A stretch of 63,476 nt of DNA, from the NCBI GenBank assembly GCA_029572815.1, contig JAKPUQ010000190.1, positions 1 to 63,476 of the forward strand, written 5' to 3'. This stretch comes from Bacillota bacterium (GTDB lineage: Bacteria; Bacillota; Clostridia; Oscillospirales; Ruminococcaceae). Shown in pieces: positions 44,610-54,153 of the stretch. A model generated the notes under the pieces. That model saw only the letters and a list, made by a program, of their open reading frames with translations. It was not told the origin of the DNA and searched no databases. A program made the position numbers and the translations under genes. The stretch's first letter is position 1, and each line of letters starts with the position of its first letter.

Positions 44610-44641
44610 TTATATCATAACGCTTCGCTTCTATGATATAA
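44610..44641. promoter_or_regulatory. Second inverted repeat upstream of uvrA
   Basis: Perfect 10-bp arms TTATATCATA/TATGATATAA around ACGCTTCGCTTC. The right arm overlaps a TATAAT that may be the uvrA -10 box. Confidence 0.55.
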
Positions 44642-44684
44642 TATACTTTGTTCGCTATAAGTTTTCTAACTTCAGGAGATAATC

Positions 44685-47507
44685 ATGACCGATAAAATAA
44701 TCATTAAAGGCGCAAGAGCCAACAATCTCAAGAATATAGACCTGGAGCTTCCCCGCGACCGCCTCATCGTAATGACGGGACTGTCGGGTTCGGGAAAGTC
44801 ATCCCTTGCCTTCGATACCATCTACGCTGACGGTCAGCGCCGCTATGTAGAGAGCCTTTCCTCCTACGCCAGAATGTTCCTGGGACAGATGGAAAAGCCC
44901 GACGTTGACAGCATTGAGGGACTTTCTCCCGCTATTTCCATAGACCAGAAGACAACCTCCAAGAACCCCCGTTCAACTGTGGGTACCGTTACGGAGATAT
45001 ATGACTACCTTCGACTCCTCTACGCCTGTATCGGCGTGCCTCACTGTCCTGTCTGCGGCAGAGTCATCTCACAGCAGACCATTGACCAGATGGTGGACAC
45101 CCTTATGGAGCTGCCTCAGGGCACAAGGCTCCAGCTTCTGGCACCTATCGTAAGGAACCGCAAGGGACAGTACACAAAGGAGCTGGAAAGCGCAAGAAAA
45201 TCCGGCTTTGTCCGCGCCCGTGTGGACGGCATAATGTATGAGCTGTCCGAGGAGATAAAGCTGGACAAGAACAAGAAGCACAATATCGAGATAATCGTTG
45301 ACCGTATCGTTATCAAGGAGGGCATTGAGTCACGTATCACCGACAGCCTTGAGACTGTTTTCAACCTGTCGGGCGGTCTCGCCATAGCCGATGTCATCGA
45401 CGGCGAGGAGATACTCTTCTCCCAGAATTACGCCTGTCCCGAGCACAATATCAGTATAGGCGAGCTGGAGCCCGTTATGTTTTCCTTCAATAATCCCGTG
45501 GGAGCCTGCCCCAAGTGTATGGGTCTGGGAGTTTTCAGGCATATTGACCCCGACCTCATTATCCCCAACAAGGAGCTCTCCATCGAGGAGGGAGCTATCA
45601 ACGCCTCGGGCTGGAACAGTCTTGATGAGACCTCTATCTCTACCATGTATTACCGCGCTATTTCCAAGAAGTACGGCGTTCCCCTGGACGTTCCGGTGAA
45701 GAAGCTGAAAAAGGAACAGCTTGACCTTTTCCTATACGGAACAGGCGAGGAGACTCTGGAGCTGAAAAGACCTGCTTCTCTTGGCGGCGGCACATACCGT
45801 TCTCCCTTTGAGGGCGTGGTGAACAACCTTGAGCGCCGTTACAGAGAGACCTCCAGCGAGTACTCCAAAAACGAGATAGACGAGTACATGAGCGAGGTGA
45901 ACTGCCCTGTGTGCAAGGGAAAAAGGCTTCGCGACGAGTACCTTGCTGTCAAGGTAGGAGATAAGAATATCAGCGAGCTCACGGATTTTTCCGTCAAGGA
46001 GGGACTTCGCTTTTTCGATGAGCTGAAGCTTTCCGAGCATGACAGCTTCGTGGGCGAGCGCATCATAAAGGAGATAAAGGAGCGCCTGGGCTTCCTGGGA
46101 AGCGTGGGTCTTGAGTACCTGACACTTTCACGTTCATCGGGCACACTTTCGGGCGGCGAGAGCCAGCGTATCCGTCTTGCCACACAGATAGGCTCCTCAC
46201 TGGTGGGAGTCCTCTACATTCTGGACGAGCCCAGTATCGGTCTCCACCAGCGTGACAACGACAAGCTCATAGCCACGCTGAAAAGGCTACGCGACCTGGG
46301 CAATACCCTTATTGTTGTTGAGCATGACGATGATACCATGCTGGCGGCGGACTATATCGTGGACATCGGTCCCGGAGCAGGAATCCACGGCGGAGAAGTT
46401 GTCTTCGCAGGCACAGTGGACAAGCTGCTGAAGTGCAAAAACTCCATTACGGGACAGTATCTCAGCGGAAAAAAGAAGATAGAGATACCAAAAAAGCGCA
46501 GGAGCGGCAGCGGAAAGTTCCTGACCGTAAAGGGCGCCACCGAACATAATCTACAGAATATCGACGTAAAGATCCCCCTCGGCGAGCTCATATGCGTTAC
46601 GGGAGTTTCGGGCTCGGGCAAGTCATCTCTCGTCAACGAGATAATATACAAGCATCTTGCTGCAAAGCTGAACCGCGCAAAGATAAGGAGCGGTGCATTT
46701 GCGGAAATGGAGGGCATTGAAAATCTGGACAAGGTCATCTGTATAGACCAGTCTCCCATAGGCAGGACACCCCGTTCAAACCCAGCCACATATACGGGCG
46801 TTTTCAGCGATATACGCGACCTCTTTGCAAAGACTCCCGACGCCAAGGCTCACGGCTACGGCAGCGGAAGGTTCTCCTTCAACGTCAAGGGCGGACGCTG
46901 CGAGGCTTGTGAGGGTGACGGTATCATCAAGATAGAGATGCACTTCCTGCCCGATATATACGTTCCCTGTGAGGTCTGCAAGGGAAAGAGGTACAACCGC
47001 GAGACCCTGGACGTTCACTACAAGGGCAAGTCAATCTATGACGTCCTGGAAATGACCGTTGACGAGGGCGTGGAGTTCTTCGAGCACCTTCCGAAGATAG
47101 CAAGGAAGCTGAAGACCTTACAGGAGGTAGGCCTGGGCTATATCAAGATAGGTCAGCCTGCAACTACTCTCTCGGGCGGTGAGGCTCAGCGTGTAAAGCT
47201 GTCCACGGAGCTTTCCAAGCGCTCCACAGGCAATACCATATATATCCTTGACGAGCCTACTACGGGACTTCACACCGCTGACGTCCACAAGCTAATAGAC
47301 GTGCTCCAGAGGCTGACGGATCAGGGAAATACTGTCCTTGTAATCGAGCACAACCTCAATGTCATCAAGGTTGCCGATCACATCATAGACCTGGGACCAG
47401 AGGGCGGCGACGGCGGCGGAACTATCGTCGCACAGGGCACTCCCGAGGAGGTGGCAGCCTGCGAGAAGTCTTATACGGGACAGTATCTCAGGAGCTATCT
47501 GGAATAA
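44685..47507 (+). CDS. uvrA: Excinuclease ABC subunit A
   Basis: Damage-recognition ATPase of nucleotide excision repair, 940 residues, with two ABC modules. Walker A boxes are [14 protein letters not shown] and [14 protein letters not shown]; signatures [12 protein letters not shown] and [12 protein letters not shown]; zinc modules show [21 protein letters not shown] and, in the second half, CEACEGDG and [10 protein letters not shown]. UvrA is complete, with CAGGAGATAATC before the ATG. No uvrB is adjacent. Two inverted repeats sit upstream. Confidence 0.98.
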   Translation: MTDKIIIKGARANNLKNIDLELPRDRLIVMTGLSGSGKSSLAFDTIYADGQRRYVESLSSYARMFLGQMEKPDVDSIEGLSPAISIDQKTTSKNPRSTVGTVTEIYDYLRLLYACIGVPHCPVCGRVISQQTIDQMVDTLMELPQGTRLQLLAPIVRNRKGQYTKELESARKSGFVRARVDGIMYELSEEIKLDKNKKHNIEIIVDRIVIKEGIESRITDSLETVFNLSGGLAIADVIDGEEILFSQNYACPEHNISIGELEPVMFSFNNPVGACPKCMGLGVFRHIDPDLIIPNKELSIEEGAINASGWNSLDETSISTMYYRAISKKYGVPLDVPVKKLKKEQLDLFLYGTGEETLELKRPASLGGGTYRSPFEGVVNNLERRYRETSSEYSKNEIDEYMSEVNCPVCKGKRLRDEYLAVKVGDKNISELTDFSVKEGLRFFDELKLSEHDSFVGERIIKEIKERLGFLGSVGLEYLTLSRSSGTLSGGESQRIRLATQIGSSLVGVLYILDEPSIGLHQRDNDKLIATLKRLRDLGNTLIVVEHDDDTMLAADYIVDIGPGAGIHGGEVVFAGTVDKLLKCKNSITGQYLSGKKKIEIPKKRRSGSGKFLTVKGATEHNLQNIDVKIPLGELICVTGVSGSGKSSLVNEIIYKHLAAKLNRAKIRSGAFAEMEGIENLDKVICIDQSPIGRTPRSNPATYTGVFSDIRDLFAKTPDAKAHGYGSGRFSFNVKGGRCEACEGDGIIKIEMHFLPDIYVPCEVCKGKRYNRETLDVHYKGKSIYDVLEMTVDEGVEFFEHLPKIARKLKTLQEVGLGYIKIGQPATTLSGGEAQRVKLSTELSKRSTGNTIYILDEPTTGLHTADVHKLIDVLQRLTDQGNTVLVIEHNLNVIKVADHIIDLGPEGGDGGGTIVAQGTPEEVAACEKSYTGQYLRSYLE

Positions 47508-47511
47508 CAGC

Positions 47512-47554
47512 AAAAAAGAGTATTCTCTCGTATTGAGGGAATACTCTTTCTTTT
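47512..47554. terminator. Shared terminator between uvrA and the spoVT remnant
   Basis: Stem AAAGAGTATTCTCTC/GAGGGAATACTCTTT between convergent units, with A and T runs on both sides. Confidence 0.85.
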
Positions 47555-47999
47555 ACCCTTCGATCTGACGGGCGAGAAACTGGGCTGAGGCGTTGATGAG
47601 ACTCTTTTGCAGATCTGTCACCTCACGGCATTTTTCGCTGGTCATAAACGCTACGGCTCCCGAAACATCACCTGCTGTGATGATAGGCAGGGCGGCTATG
47701 GCGGTGCGCTCCACGCCCTCCGCAGGGAAGAAGCTGTTGGTGCTGCCGTCGGGGCAGAAGAACTGCCTGCGGCTTTCCATGAGCTCCTCAAGCTGTCCCG
47801 TGACGCGGCGCTCGGAGAACTCCTTCCGCGGCACGCCTGCCGACGCCACAACGTGGTCCTTGTCGAATATTACCACGGGGCAGCCTGCTATCTTGTGCAT
47901 TATATCCGCCACATATCCCGCATTTTCGCTCATTTCGCTGACTGCGGAATACTTCTTGAATATTACCTCACCCTCGCTGTTTGTGTATATCTCAAGGGG
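47553..47999 (-). pseudogene. spoVT: spoVT 3' fragment (GAF domain), cut off from its AbrB domain
   Basis: The C-terminal part of SpoVT, a sporulation transcription regulator: reading back from 47999 it encodes PLEIYTNSEGEVIFKKYSAV, the junction of AbrB and GAF domains, then a GAF domain through FLARQIEG. The DNA-binding AbrB domain that should precede GDP is absent; in its place is a serine recombinase gene running in the same direction. An internal ATG at 47933 could still give a 126-residue GAF-only protein. The 5' piece does not appear elsewhere in the window. Confidence 0.8.
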
Positions 48000-49741
48000 T
48001 CGCCGTTCATGACAGTGTTGATACTGTCGGGAGCCCGCCTCTGTTTTGTGAGAGGAACTGTTATGGGCTGTGCTTCGGTGTTTTCGGGAACAAATAGCTC
48101 ATCGGGTACGCTCTCTTCCTCCTCATGGGTGTTCTCTGCAAGAGTGCCGCAGCGAAGCAGCTTGTCTATATCAGCCTTCAGCTTTATCTCAACGCTGTCG
48201 GTGTGGACTGTTATCCTGTCCACTATGAAGGCGACGTCGGTCTTGTCCAGCGCCTTCTTATGCACTATACTGTCGAAGATGTCAAGCACATCCTTTGCTA
48301 TGCGGCTGACCTTTACCATGGTGTTGTGCTTGTCAGCGGTCATCCGGAGCTGATTTTTCAGCCCCGTAATACGCCTTGTCAGCGCCTCTATCTCCTCGGC
48401 ATAGACCTCCTCGGTGAGCTCGGCACGTTCGGGATTTCTTGCAATGTCCCTTGCCTGCTGCCTGGTCAGCAGCTTTATCTGGAGCTTTGCCTCCTCTATC
48501 TCGGAGTTTATATTCTCTGCCAGAGATCTGCTCTGTCTGGTCTCACGCTTCTGTTTCCGTAAGCTTTCGCGGAGCTGCTCAAGCATATCCGAGGAGTTTT
48601 CGCGGACGCGGAGAATGTAGCTTTTCAGTATAGCGTCCAGTACGTCGGTTCTGATGTAGTGGGAGGTGCATACCTTTAGTCCGTGCTTGTGATAGCCTGA
48701 ACAGTGATAGGCGCTGAGCCCCGGACGGCTCAGTGAGAACATGGGAGCGCCGCAGTCTCCGCAAAACATACAGCCGGAGTAAACGTTTTCGTACTTTCTT
48801 ATGCCGTTGTAGCCCGACCTGCTGCGGAGCTTAATCTGCTCCTGCACCTGAGCGAATACCTTGCAGTCTATGAGGGGCTCATGGAAGTCCTCGAAGACCA
48901 GCTGATCCTGAGGTTCTACTTTCTCCTCGGGACCGTTTATGCGGCGGCGTCTGTATTTTCCCTGCCTGAGGGTGCCGATATAGAAGTCGTTCTGCAATAT
49001 CTGTCCCGCAGTACCTGCCGACCACTTTTCTGCGGAGCGGATATGGCTCTCCCTGCCGCAGGCGGTTATGAGCTCGTCACGACGTGCTGATGGGGTGCTG
49101 ATACATTTCTGCGTCAGGTACTCGGCGATACGGTGATAGCCCCAACCCTTGAGGTACAGCCCGAAGATCTCCTTCACCACTTCAGCCGCTTCCTCGTCGG
49201 GAGCATAGCGGTTGCCGATACTTCTGTTGGGGAGAAAGCGATAGCCGTAAGGGGCGCCGCACTGCCACTGACCTTGCTCCTGACGCCGCTTAACAACCGC
49301 TTTGACCTTGCGGGAGGTGTCAGTGACAGGCATCTCGTTCATTAGAAAATGGAATGAGATCATCTGCCAGTTGTCGCTCTCTGCGGAGTAGTCTATGTTG
49401 TCACCGATGGAGATTATCCTCATGCCTGCGTCGCGGAGATCCTCCAGCTCCACCAGTCCCTTGCTGTTGCGTCTGGAAAATCTTGAGAAGTCCTTGACGA
49501 TGAGTATGTCGTATTCGTGAGCCATCATCCGGCGGCGGAGCTCCTGATAGCCCTCACGCTGCTCAAAAGTGTAGCCCGAGCGGTCACGGTCCTCATAGAA
49601 GTCCGGCACACTGTCAGGAAAGTGACGCTGAACGTAGTCCGAGATGATGAGCTTCTGGTTCTCTATAGACGTATTGTCGCGGTCAAGCTCTAAGTCCGCC
49701 GAGATCCGGCAGTAGCCCGCGATACTGTAATGTGGGCTCAT
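47963..49741 (-). CDS. Large serine recombinase (integrase)
   Basis: A 592-residue site-specific recombinase that integrates and excises an element. The N-terminal resolvase domain has the nucleophile in YCRISADLELDRDNTS and the usual DRSGYTFEQREGYQELRRRM and VKDFSRFSRRN. A recombinase domain (about 160-290), a zinc ribbon (CMFCGDCGAPM ... YHCSGYHKHG ... C) and a coiled coil (about 385-470) follow. Its last dozen codons (from GDPLRYTQTARVR) lie in spoVT target sequence in another frame. The start at 49741 follows AAGGAAGTGG. Confidence 0.95.
   Translation of the reverse strand: MSPHYSIAGYCRISADLELDRDNTSIENQKLIISDYVQRHFPDSVPDFYEDRDRSGYTFEQREGYQELRRRMMAHEYDILIVKDFSRFSRRNSKGLVELEDLRDAGMRIISIGDNIDYSAESDNWQMISFHFLMNEMPVTDTSRKVKAVVKRRQEQGQWQCGAPYGYRFLPNRSIGNRYAPDEEAAEVVKEIFGLYLKGWGYHRIAEYLTQKCISTPSARRDELITACGRESHIRSAEKWSAGTAGQILQNDFYIGTLRQGKYRRRRINGPEEKVEPQDQLVFEDFHEPLIDCKVFAQVQEQIKLRSRSGYNGIRKYENVYSGCMFCGDCGAPMFSLSRPGLSAYHCSGYHKHGLKVCTSHYIRTDVLDAILKSYILRVRENSSDMLEQLRESLRKQKRETRQSRSLAENINSEIEEAKLQIKLLTRQQARDIARNPERAELTEEVYAEEIEALTRRITGLKNQLRMTADKHNTMVKVSRIAKDVLDIFDSIVHKKALDKTDVAFIVDRITVHTDSVEIKLKADIDKLLRCGTLAENTHEEEESVPDELFVPENTEAQPITVPLTKQRRAPDSINTVMNGDPLRYTQTARVR
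47990..48010. other. Candidate attachment junction inside spoVT
   Basis: The boundary between spoVT sequence (below) and element sequence (above) falls near the GGCGACCCCTTGAG stretch, which matches the SpoVT codons for GDPLE except for one C too few. The exact core cannot be fixed without the empty site. Confidence 0.55.
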
Positions 49742-49895
49742 ATTTCCACTTCCTTCCTGCTTTTTTGAATATATACCGAGGTTTGCCTCATTACTATTCT
49801 ACCATTCCACGCCCCGGAAAGCAATGGACGATACCAATAAAAAAGCCGGTAAATACTGGTAATAAGCGGTGGCGTACATAGTGTACGCCGTCACC

Positions 49896-50084
49896 TTATC
49901 CTGCCAGATTGTTGAGGAGCAGCCCCTCTGCTGAGCTGAAAAGGTCTCCGCTTCCAGACCTGAAAATGGCTATACTGTATTGCTTGTCCCGCCAGTCAGC
50001 GCAGAGCTGCCTGATAAACACCTCTGAGCCCTGCTGCTGGTCTGCATTGGTCAGCCATATTTCGATCACCTTTGTCTTATTCAT
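49896..50084 (-). CDS. Small element-borne protein
   Basis: A 62-residue protein (MNKTKVIEIWLTNADQQQ ... YSIAIFRSGSGDLFSSAEG). It resembles short proteins common next to recombinases in clostridial conjugative elements, with the pattern K-x-I-E-x-W-L-T-N-x-D and A-x-F-x-S-G. Function unknown. The ribosome site is weak. It lies 150 bases before the recombinase on the same strand. Confidence 0.65.
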   Translation of the reverse strand: MNKTKVIEIWLTNADQQQGSEVFIRQLCADWRDKQYSIAIFRSGSGDLFSSAEGLLLNNLAG

Positions 50085-50487
50085 GACTTTTACTTCGATA
50101 TTGCATCACTCCCTGCGTTCAGTTTGGGAAGAGAACAACTGTGTTATACACCTGTTACAAATACTGCGTTCATCATGGGAGACTGTTTTTTCTTTCCTGC
50201 CGTGCAGACGGGCGGGAGTTCCGCTTTATCTGTTTTTGTATAGGGGCGGGCGTCAGAGGAGGGGGAGAGCGTCTGACAAAGGGGAAAATACAAGTGGACC
50301 GGCAATATGAAAAACATATATCTCAACCTGCGGAGACGGCTGAAAATAAGTGTTTTGTCATAATAACATTATCCTTAAAGTAGAACAGATGGCAATTAAT
50401 GAGGGTTAGTCGATTGTATTCAGCAAGAAACGGTGAGAGATCCGCATTTTGTTTTATCACTATTAATCTCAGAATTAAAAATATATA

Positions 50488-50516
50488 TTGACAAAATATA
50501 ATACGTATAGTATATA
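50488..50516 (+). promoter_or_regulatory. Distal promoter of the polysaccharide operon
   Basis: TTGACA-N17-TATATA, about 400 bases upstream of the first gene, creating a long 5' leader. Confidence 0.65.
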
Positions 50517-50582
50517 ACGGCTGCCTTTTTACTGCGATTGTACTTCAAATATTATCAAGTTATTATTTGTAATCAAATCAGT

Positions 50583-50664
50583 CCGGGAGCAGATCATAAG
50601 CTCTGGCGGATATGTCGGTAAATAGCCTATTACTGCTGTCGGAACAGCGAGGCTGCACACCCGG
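50583..50664 (+). ncRNA. Possible structured leader RNA, unknown class
   Basis: A closing helix CCGGG (50583-50587) with CCCGG (50660-50664) encloses two hairpins, GAGC/GCTC (50587-50603) and GCTGT-CGGA-ACAGC (50635-50648). It lies about 65 bases after the distal promoter. It does not fit any riboswitch consensus I know. Folding by eye only. Confidence 0.35.
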
Positions 50665-50793
50665 TTCCTGATATGAAAAAGTGGACTTTTTGTACCTGCT
50701 GTCTTTCTTTTGATAGATGTTTGCAGAATATATCTGTCAGGATTTTGTTATTTGTTTAGTATTGACAAAATTAATGCAATATTTTATTTATCC

Positions 50794-50823
50794 TTGACAG
50801 ATAATGGATAGATATATTATAAT
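50794..50823 (+). promoter_or_regulatory. Proximal promoter of the polysaccharide operon
   Basis: TTGACA-N18-TATAAT. A further TTGACA-N17-TATTTA sits at 50762-50790, partly overlapping it. Confidence 0.7.
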
Positions 50824-50911
50824 AATAATGTACTTTTATATATATTAAAAATGTATATTATAAGTGATATAATACATCATATAGAATATTAGTAAAGTGA
50901 GGATATGAAAA

Positions 50912-52450
50912 TTGAAGAACGATGGAAAAGATATGATCGATCTCCGCACCCTTATCTCTCTGCTTCTTGGCAAGCTCTGGCTGATAATCCTGATGGCGGT
51001 TCTTGGTGGAGCTGCCGCATTTTGTTTTTCTAAGTTCGTTATGCCCCTGAAATATTCATCTCATATTTCAATGTATGTTCAGAGCTATACGGGGATCTCC
51101 GAGAATGTTAATAATCCCAATAATATCAGCAATTCCAAGCAGCTTGTAAATACATATATTGAAGTTCTCAAGGACGATGCTGTTATGAATGCGGTGGCAG
51201 AGGAGCTGAGAGGTTCCTTCGACAATTCCACTCTTGCGGAGAATTTCTCCATAGTTGACGGCAGGATAAGTCCTTCTTCCCTGAGAGACTGCATTACCAT
51301 CACCTCCGTGACAGATACCAGTGCACTTAAGCTGTCTGCGGTCACAAAGAATGCGGAGATATCTGCGGCTATCTGCAACGATATCGCAAAGGTGGCTCCC
51401 GACTACCTCCAGGAAGCTGTAGGCGTGGGACAGATAAACACCATCGATACCGCAAAGGTCTATAATTCACCTGTTGCTCCCAATGTGAAGAAGAACACCA
51501 TGCTGGGATTTCTGGCAGCTGCTATGCTGACCGCTCTGGCTATCATTGCCGTGGACTTCTTCGACAACACAGTCAAGGATACCGTGTGGCTGGGGGATAA
51601 GTTCAAGAAGCCCATAATCGGCGAGATACAGCAGTTCGAGGACGAGAAGAAGAGAAAGAAGAACGCTGAGGACAGCTACACAAAGCTCACCGACAAGAAC
51701 GTTCCCTTCTCTGTAGTAGAGAGCTACAAGTCTATAAGGACCAATATCACCTTCGCCCTTTCCACTACGGAGAAGAAGATATTTACTGTTTCTTCCGCAA
51801 ATCCTGTGGAGGGCAAATCCACTACTTCCGCAAATATCGCTATAGCTCTTGCACAGGGCGGAAACAAGGTGCTTCTTGTGGACGGTGACCTGAGAAAGAG
51901 CTGCCAGCATAAGATATTCGGCATAAAGAACAAGAAGGGTCTTTCCTCGGCTATCGGAAAGATGGCTTCCGTTGAGGAGTGTATTACCCGAAATGTTATG
52001 GATAATCTGGACGTAATGCCCGCAGGTCCCACACCTCCCAATCCCTCAGAGCTCCTTGTTTCCGACAATATGGAGGCAATCCTCAGCGACCTCAGCGAGA
52101 AGTATTCCATTATTATCATTGATACTCCTCCCGTAAATGTGGTCACAGACGCTATGGAGCTTGCAAACAAGGTATCGGGTATCATCATGGTCACACGCTA
52201 CGGCAAGACCACTACCGATGACATCGACAACGCCATGAGCAAGATAGAGTTCGCCAAGATGAATATGCTGGGATTTATTCTCAACGATATCAAGATAGGA
52301 CGCGGCGGCAAGTACTATTCAAAGTACAAATACGACAAGAACTATGGCTACGGCAGCCGCAGCGATGATTCCGATGATGAGGAGGACAAGTCCTCGGAGA
52401 AGAAGTCAGCTGACAAGGGCTCTGCCAAAAAGAAAAAAGGCGGTAAATAA
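50912..52450 (+). CDS. Wzz chain-length regulator fused to BY-type tyrosine kinase
   Basis: A 512-residue inner-membrane regulator of capsule or exopolysaccharide polymer length. The Wzz domain has two helices (LWLIILMAVLGGAAAFCF; MLGFLAAAMLTALAIIAVD). The kinase domain shows Walker A NPVEGKSTTSANIA, Walker A' KVLLVDGDLRKS and Walker B IIIDTPP. A Tyr cluster (YYSKYKYDKNYGYG) is the autophosphorylation site, followed by a charged Asp/Ser then Lys tail. Translation probably starts at TTG 50912 after GTGAGG; the ATG at 50933 is the alternative. It overlaps the phosphatase gene by one base. Confidence 0.93.
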   Translation: MKNDGKDMIDLRTLISLLLGKLWLIILMAVLGGAAAFCFSKFVMPLKYSSHISMYVQSYTGISENVNNPNNISNSKQLVNTYIEVLKDDAVMNAVAEELRGSFDNSTLAENFSIVDGRISPSSLRDCITITSVTDTSALKLSAVTKNAEISAAICNDIAKVAPDYLQEAVGVGQINTIDTAKVYNSPVAPNVKKNTMLGFLAAAMLTALAIIAVDFFDNTVKDTVWLGDKFKKPIIGEIQQFEDEKKRKKNAEDSYTKLTDKNVPFSVVESYKSIRTNITFALSTTEKKIFTVSSANPVEGKSTTSANIAIALAQGGNKVLLVDGDLRKSCQHKIFGIKNKKGLSSAIGKMASVEECITRNVMDNLDVMPAGPTPPNPSELLVSDNMEAILSDLSEKYSIIIIDTPPVNVVTDAMELANKVSGIIMVTRYGKTTTDDIDNAMSKIEFAKMNMLGFILNDIKIGRGGKYYSKYKYDKNYGYGSRSDDSDDEEDKSSEKKSADKGSAKKKKGGK

Positions 52451-53127
52451 TGCTTACAGACCATCATTGCCATGTACTCCCGTCAATAGATGACGGCTCT
52501 GACAGCGTTGAGACTTCACTTGCTATGCTTGACATGATGAAACAGCAGGGAGTTGAGAGAGTAGTGTTCACTCCTCACTTTTATGCCCACAGGGAAAAGT
52601 CGGTAGAAAGCTTCCTTGAAAAGCGCAGGGCAGCATTTGAAGCCATAAAGGACAGCTCTCCCATAAAGGATATGCTTCTTGGTGCAGAGGTTGCTGTGGA
52701 GCATGGTATCTCCGAGCTGAAGGACATAGAAAAGCTGGCGATACATGGGACAAAGCTCATTCTTATGGAGTTCCCCTACAGAGGGTACAAGGAATGGATG
52801 TCTGAGGAGATATACAATATTTCCGCAGAGTTCGGTCTGACTATAGTTTATGCCCATATACACAGATATACGGAGTATTTCACAAAGGAACAGCTGGAGA
52901 GAGTTCTCAGCAGTGAGTCTGTTTACCAGATAAACAATGAGGCTTTCGGAAGCTTCCGCAGCAGACGCTTTGTGAAAAAGCTCATGAAGGAGGGCTATTC
53001 CCTCATATTCGGCAGCGATGCCCATAATACTACATCAAGGAGGCCTAACTGGGACCTCCTTGCAAGGAAATGCAGCAGAGAAGATATAGAGAATTCAGAC
53101 GGTACAATAGAGAAATATCTCGTCTGA
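52450..53127 (+). CDS. PHP-type protein tyrosine phosphatase (CpsB/YwqE family)
   Basis: A 225-residue manganese-dependent phosphatase that reverses the BY-kinase autophosphorylation. The PHP metal ligands are visible in DHHCHVLPSIDDGS, VVFTPHFYAHRE, GAEVAVEHG, YAHIHRY and FGSDAHNTTSRRP. Its ATG shares one base with the kinase stop (TAATG), so kinase and phosphatase are made together. Confidence 0.95.
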   Translation: MLTDHHCHVLPSIDDGSDSVETSLAMLDMMKQQGVERVVFTPHFYAHREKSVESFLEKRRAAFEAIKDSSPIKDMLLGAEVAVEHGISELKDIEKLAIHGTKLILMEFPYRGYKEWMSEEIYNISAEFGLTIVYAHIHRYTEYFTKEQLERVLSSESVYQINNEAFGSFRSRRFVKKLMKEGYSLIFGSDAHNTTSRRPNWDLLARKCSREDIENSDGTIEKYLV

Positions 53128-53222
53128 TACAACAAAACGCACTTTATTTCCGAAAAATATCATTTTTGGCTTTATCAGACCAAGGGGGGGCTGATATAAG
53201 TTTTTTAAAGGGTGAAATCGAT

Positions 53223-53321
53223 ATGAGGGAGATCAGTGCTTTTCGGCACCTGTTTTCACAAACGGGTGACACAGGAAAATATAAGCCGGTCTATATGAAT
53301 GAGAAACAGCTAACTGCATGA
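53223..53321 (+). CDS. Possible 32-residue protein
   Basis: MREISAFRHLFSQTGDTGKY... to TGA, with AAAGGGTGAAATCGAT before the ATG. It lies in the 270-base gap between the phosphatase and acyltransferase genes. Only the ribosome site supports it; it could be chance. Confidence 0.25.
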   Translation: MREISAFRHLFSQTGDTGKYKPVYMNEKQLTA

Positions 53322-53396
53322 GAACGCATTATTTGGTCTTTAAAGGCGTTCGGAAAAGTTTATCATTCTTCTTTACTTTTTTCAGGAGGGGAAACG

Positions 53397-53888
53397 ATGA
53401 GTAATCTTTTGATCCTTGGTGCAGGACAGTATGGAATGGTGGCAAATGAGATCGCAAGGACTATGAAGTCCTATGACAGTATTGACTTTCTTGATGACAA
53501 TAATCCCGATGCTATCGGTAAACTCAATGAGTTTGAGAGGTTCAGGGAGGATTATGACAGCGCAGTTGTTGCTATCGGAAACGCAGAGCTGAGACTCAGC
53601 TTTCTGGACAAGCTGAAGGGCGCGGGCTTCAACCTGCCCGTACTTATCCATGAAAAGGCTTATGTAGCGCCCAGTGCAGCTATTGAGCGCGGTTCGTTCG
53701 TCGAGCCCTTTGCAGTTATCCATACAGATGTAAAGGTCGGCGTTGGCTGTATTATTTCCGCAGGAACCATAATCAATCACAATGCGGTCATTTCCGATGG
53801 CTGCCACTTGAATTGCGGTACTATCGTTGAATCAAGCGCAGTTGTGCCCGAACGATACAGGTCCGATTACGGACAGGATATAAGGTAA
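53397..53888 (+). CDS. NeuD/PglD-like acyltransferase
   Basis: A 163-residue protein. The N-terminus [19 protein letters not shown] is the Rossmann-like sugar-nucleotide domain of NeuD/PglD, and the rest forms left-handed beta-helix coils ([39 protein letters not shown]). It is about 40 residues shorter than typical family members and ends in DYGQDIR. It would acetylate an amino sugar for the surface glycan. AGGAGGGG precedes the ATG. Confidence 0.85.
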   Translation: MSNLLILGAGQYGMVANEIARTMKSYDSIDFLDDNNPDAIGKLNEFERFREDYDSAVVAIGNAELRLSFLDKLKGAGFNLPVLIHEKAYVAPSAAIERGSFVEPFAVIHTDVKVGVGCIISAGTIINHNAVISDGCHLNCGTIVESSAVVPERYRSDYGQDIR

Positions 53889-53962
53889 TGGAGCTGTGAG
53901 AGCTGCTCGCTCAGGATATCCCCGGAAACAGATATTACCGTTTAATACTGAACATTTTATGC

Positions 53963-53996
53963 TATCCTCCGGCATGAAGCCGGGGGATTTCTTTTT
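53963..53996 (+). terminator. Terminator after the acyltransferase gene
   Basis: Stem ATCCTCCGGC/GCCGGGGGAT followed by TTTCTTTTTT. Confidence 0.88.
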
Positions 53997-54051
53997 TACA
54001 GGGATATACTGCTATCCGGTCAACGAAAGCGGTTTGTTCACAACATATTCA

Positions 54052-54080
54052 TTGACATTTATAATGACTGATGCTATAAT
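54052..54080 (+). promoter_or_regulatory. Promoter of the XRE-UDP-glucose dehydrogenase gene
   Basis: Full consensus TTGACA-N17-TATAAT, 73 bases before the start. Confidence 0.9.
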
Positions 54081-54153
54081 AAATACAGTGTTTAATATAT
54101 ATTGTTATGTCTCTGATAATGACATTAATAATGCTGATATACAGGAGGTAGTT

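Larger units (their letters stand above)
50085..50911 (+). other. Long AT-rich region upstream of the polysaccharide operon
   Basis: Over 800 bases with no convincing gene. It contains three promoter-like sites facing the polysaccharide operon (50488, 50762 and 50794), a foldable segment at 50583-50664, and otherwise unassigned sequence. One edge of the integrated element's gene content may lie here. Confidence 0.6.
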
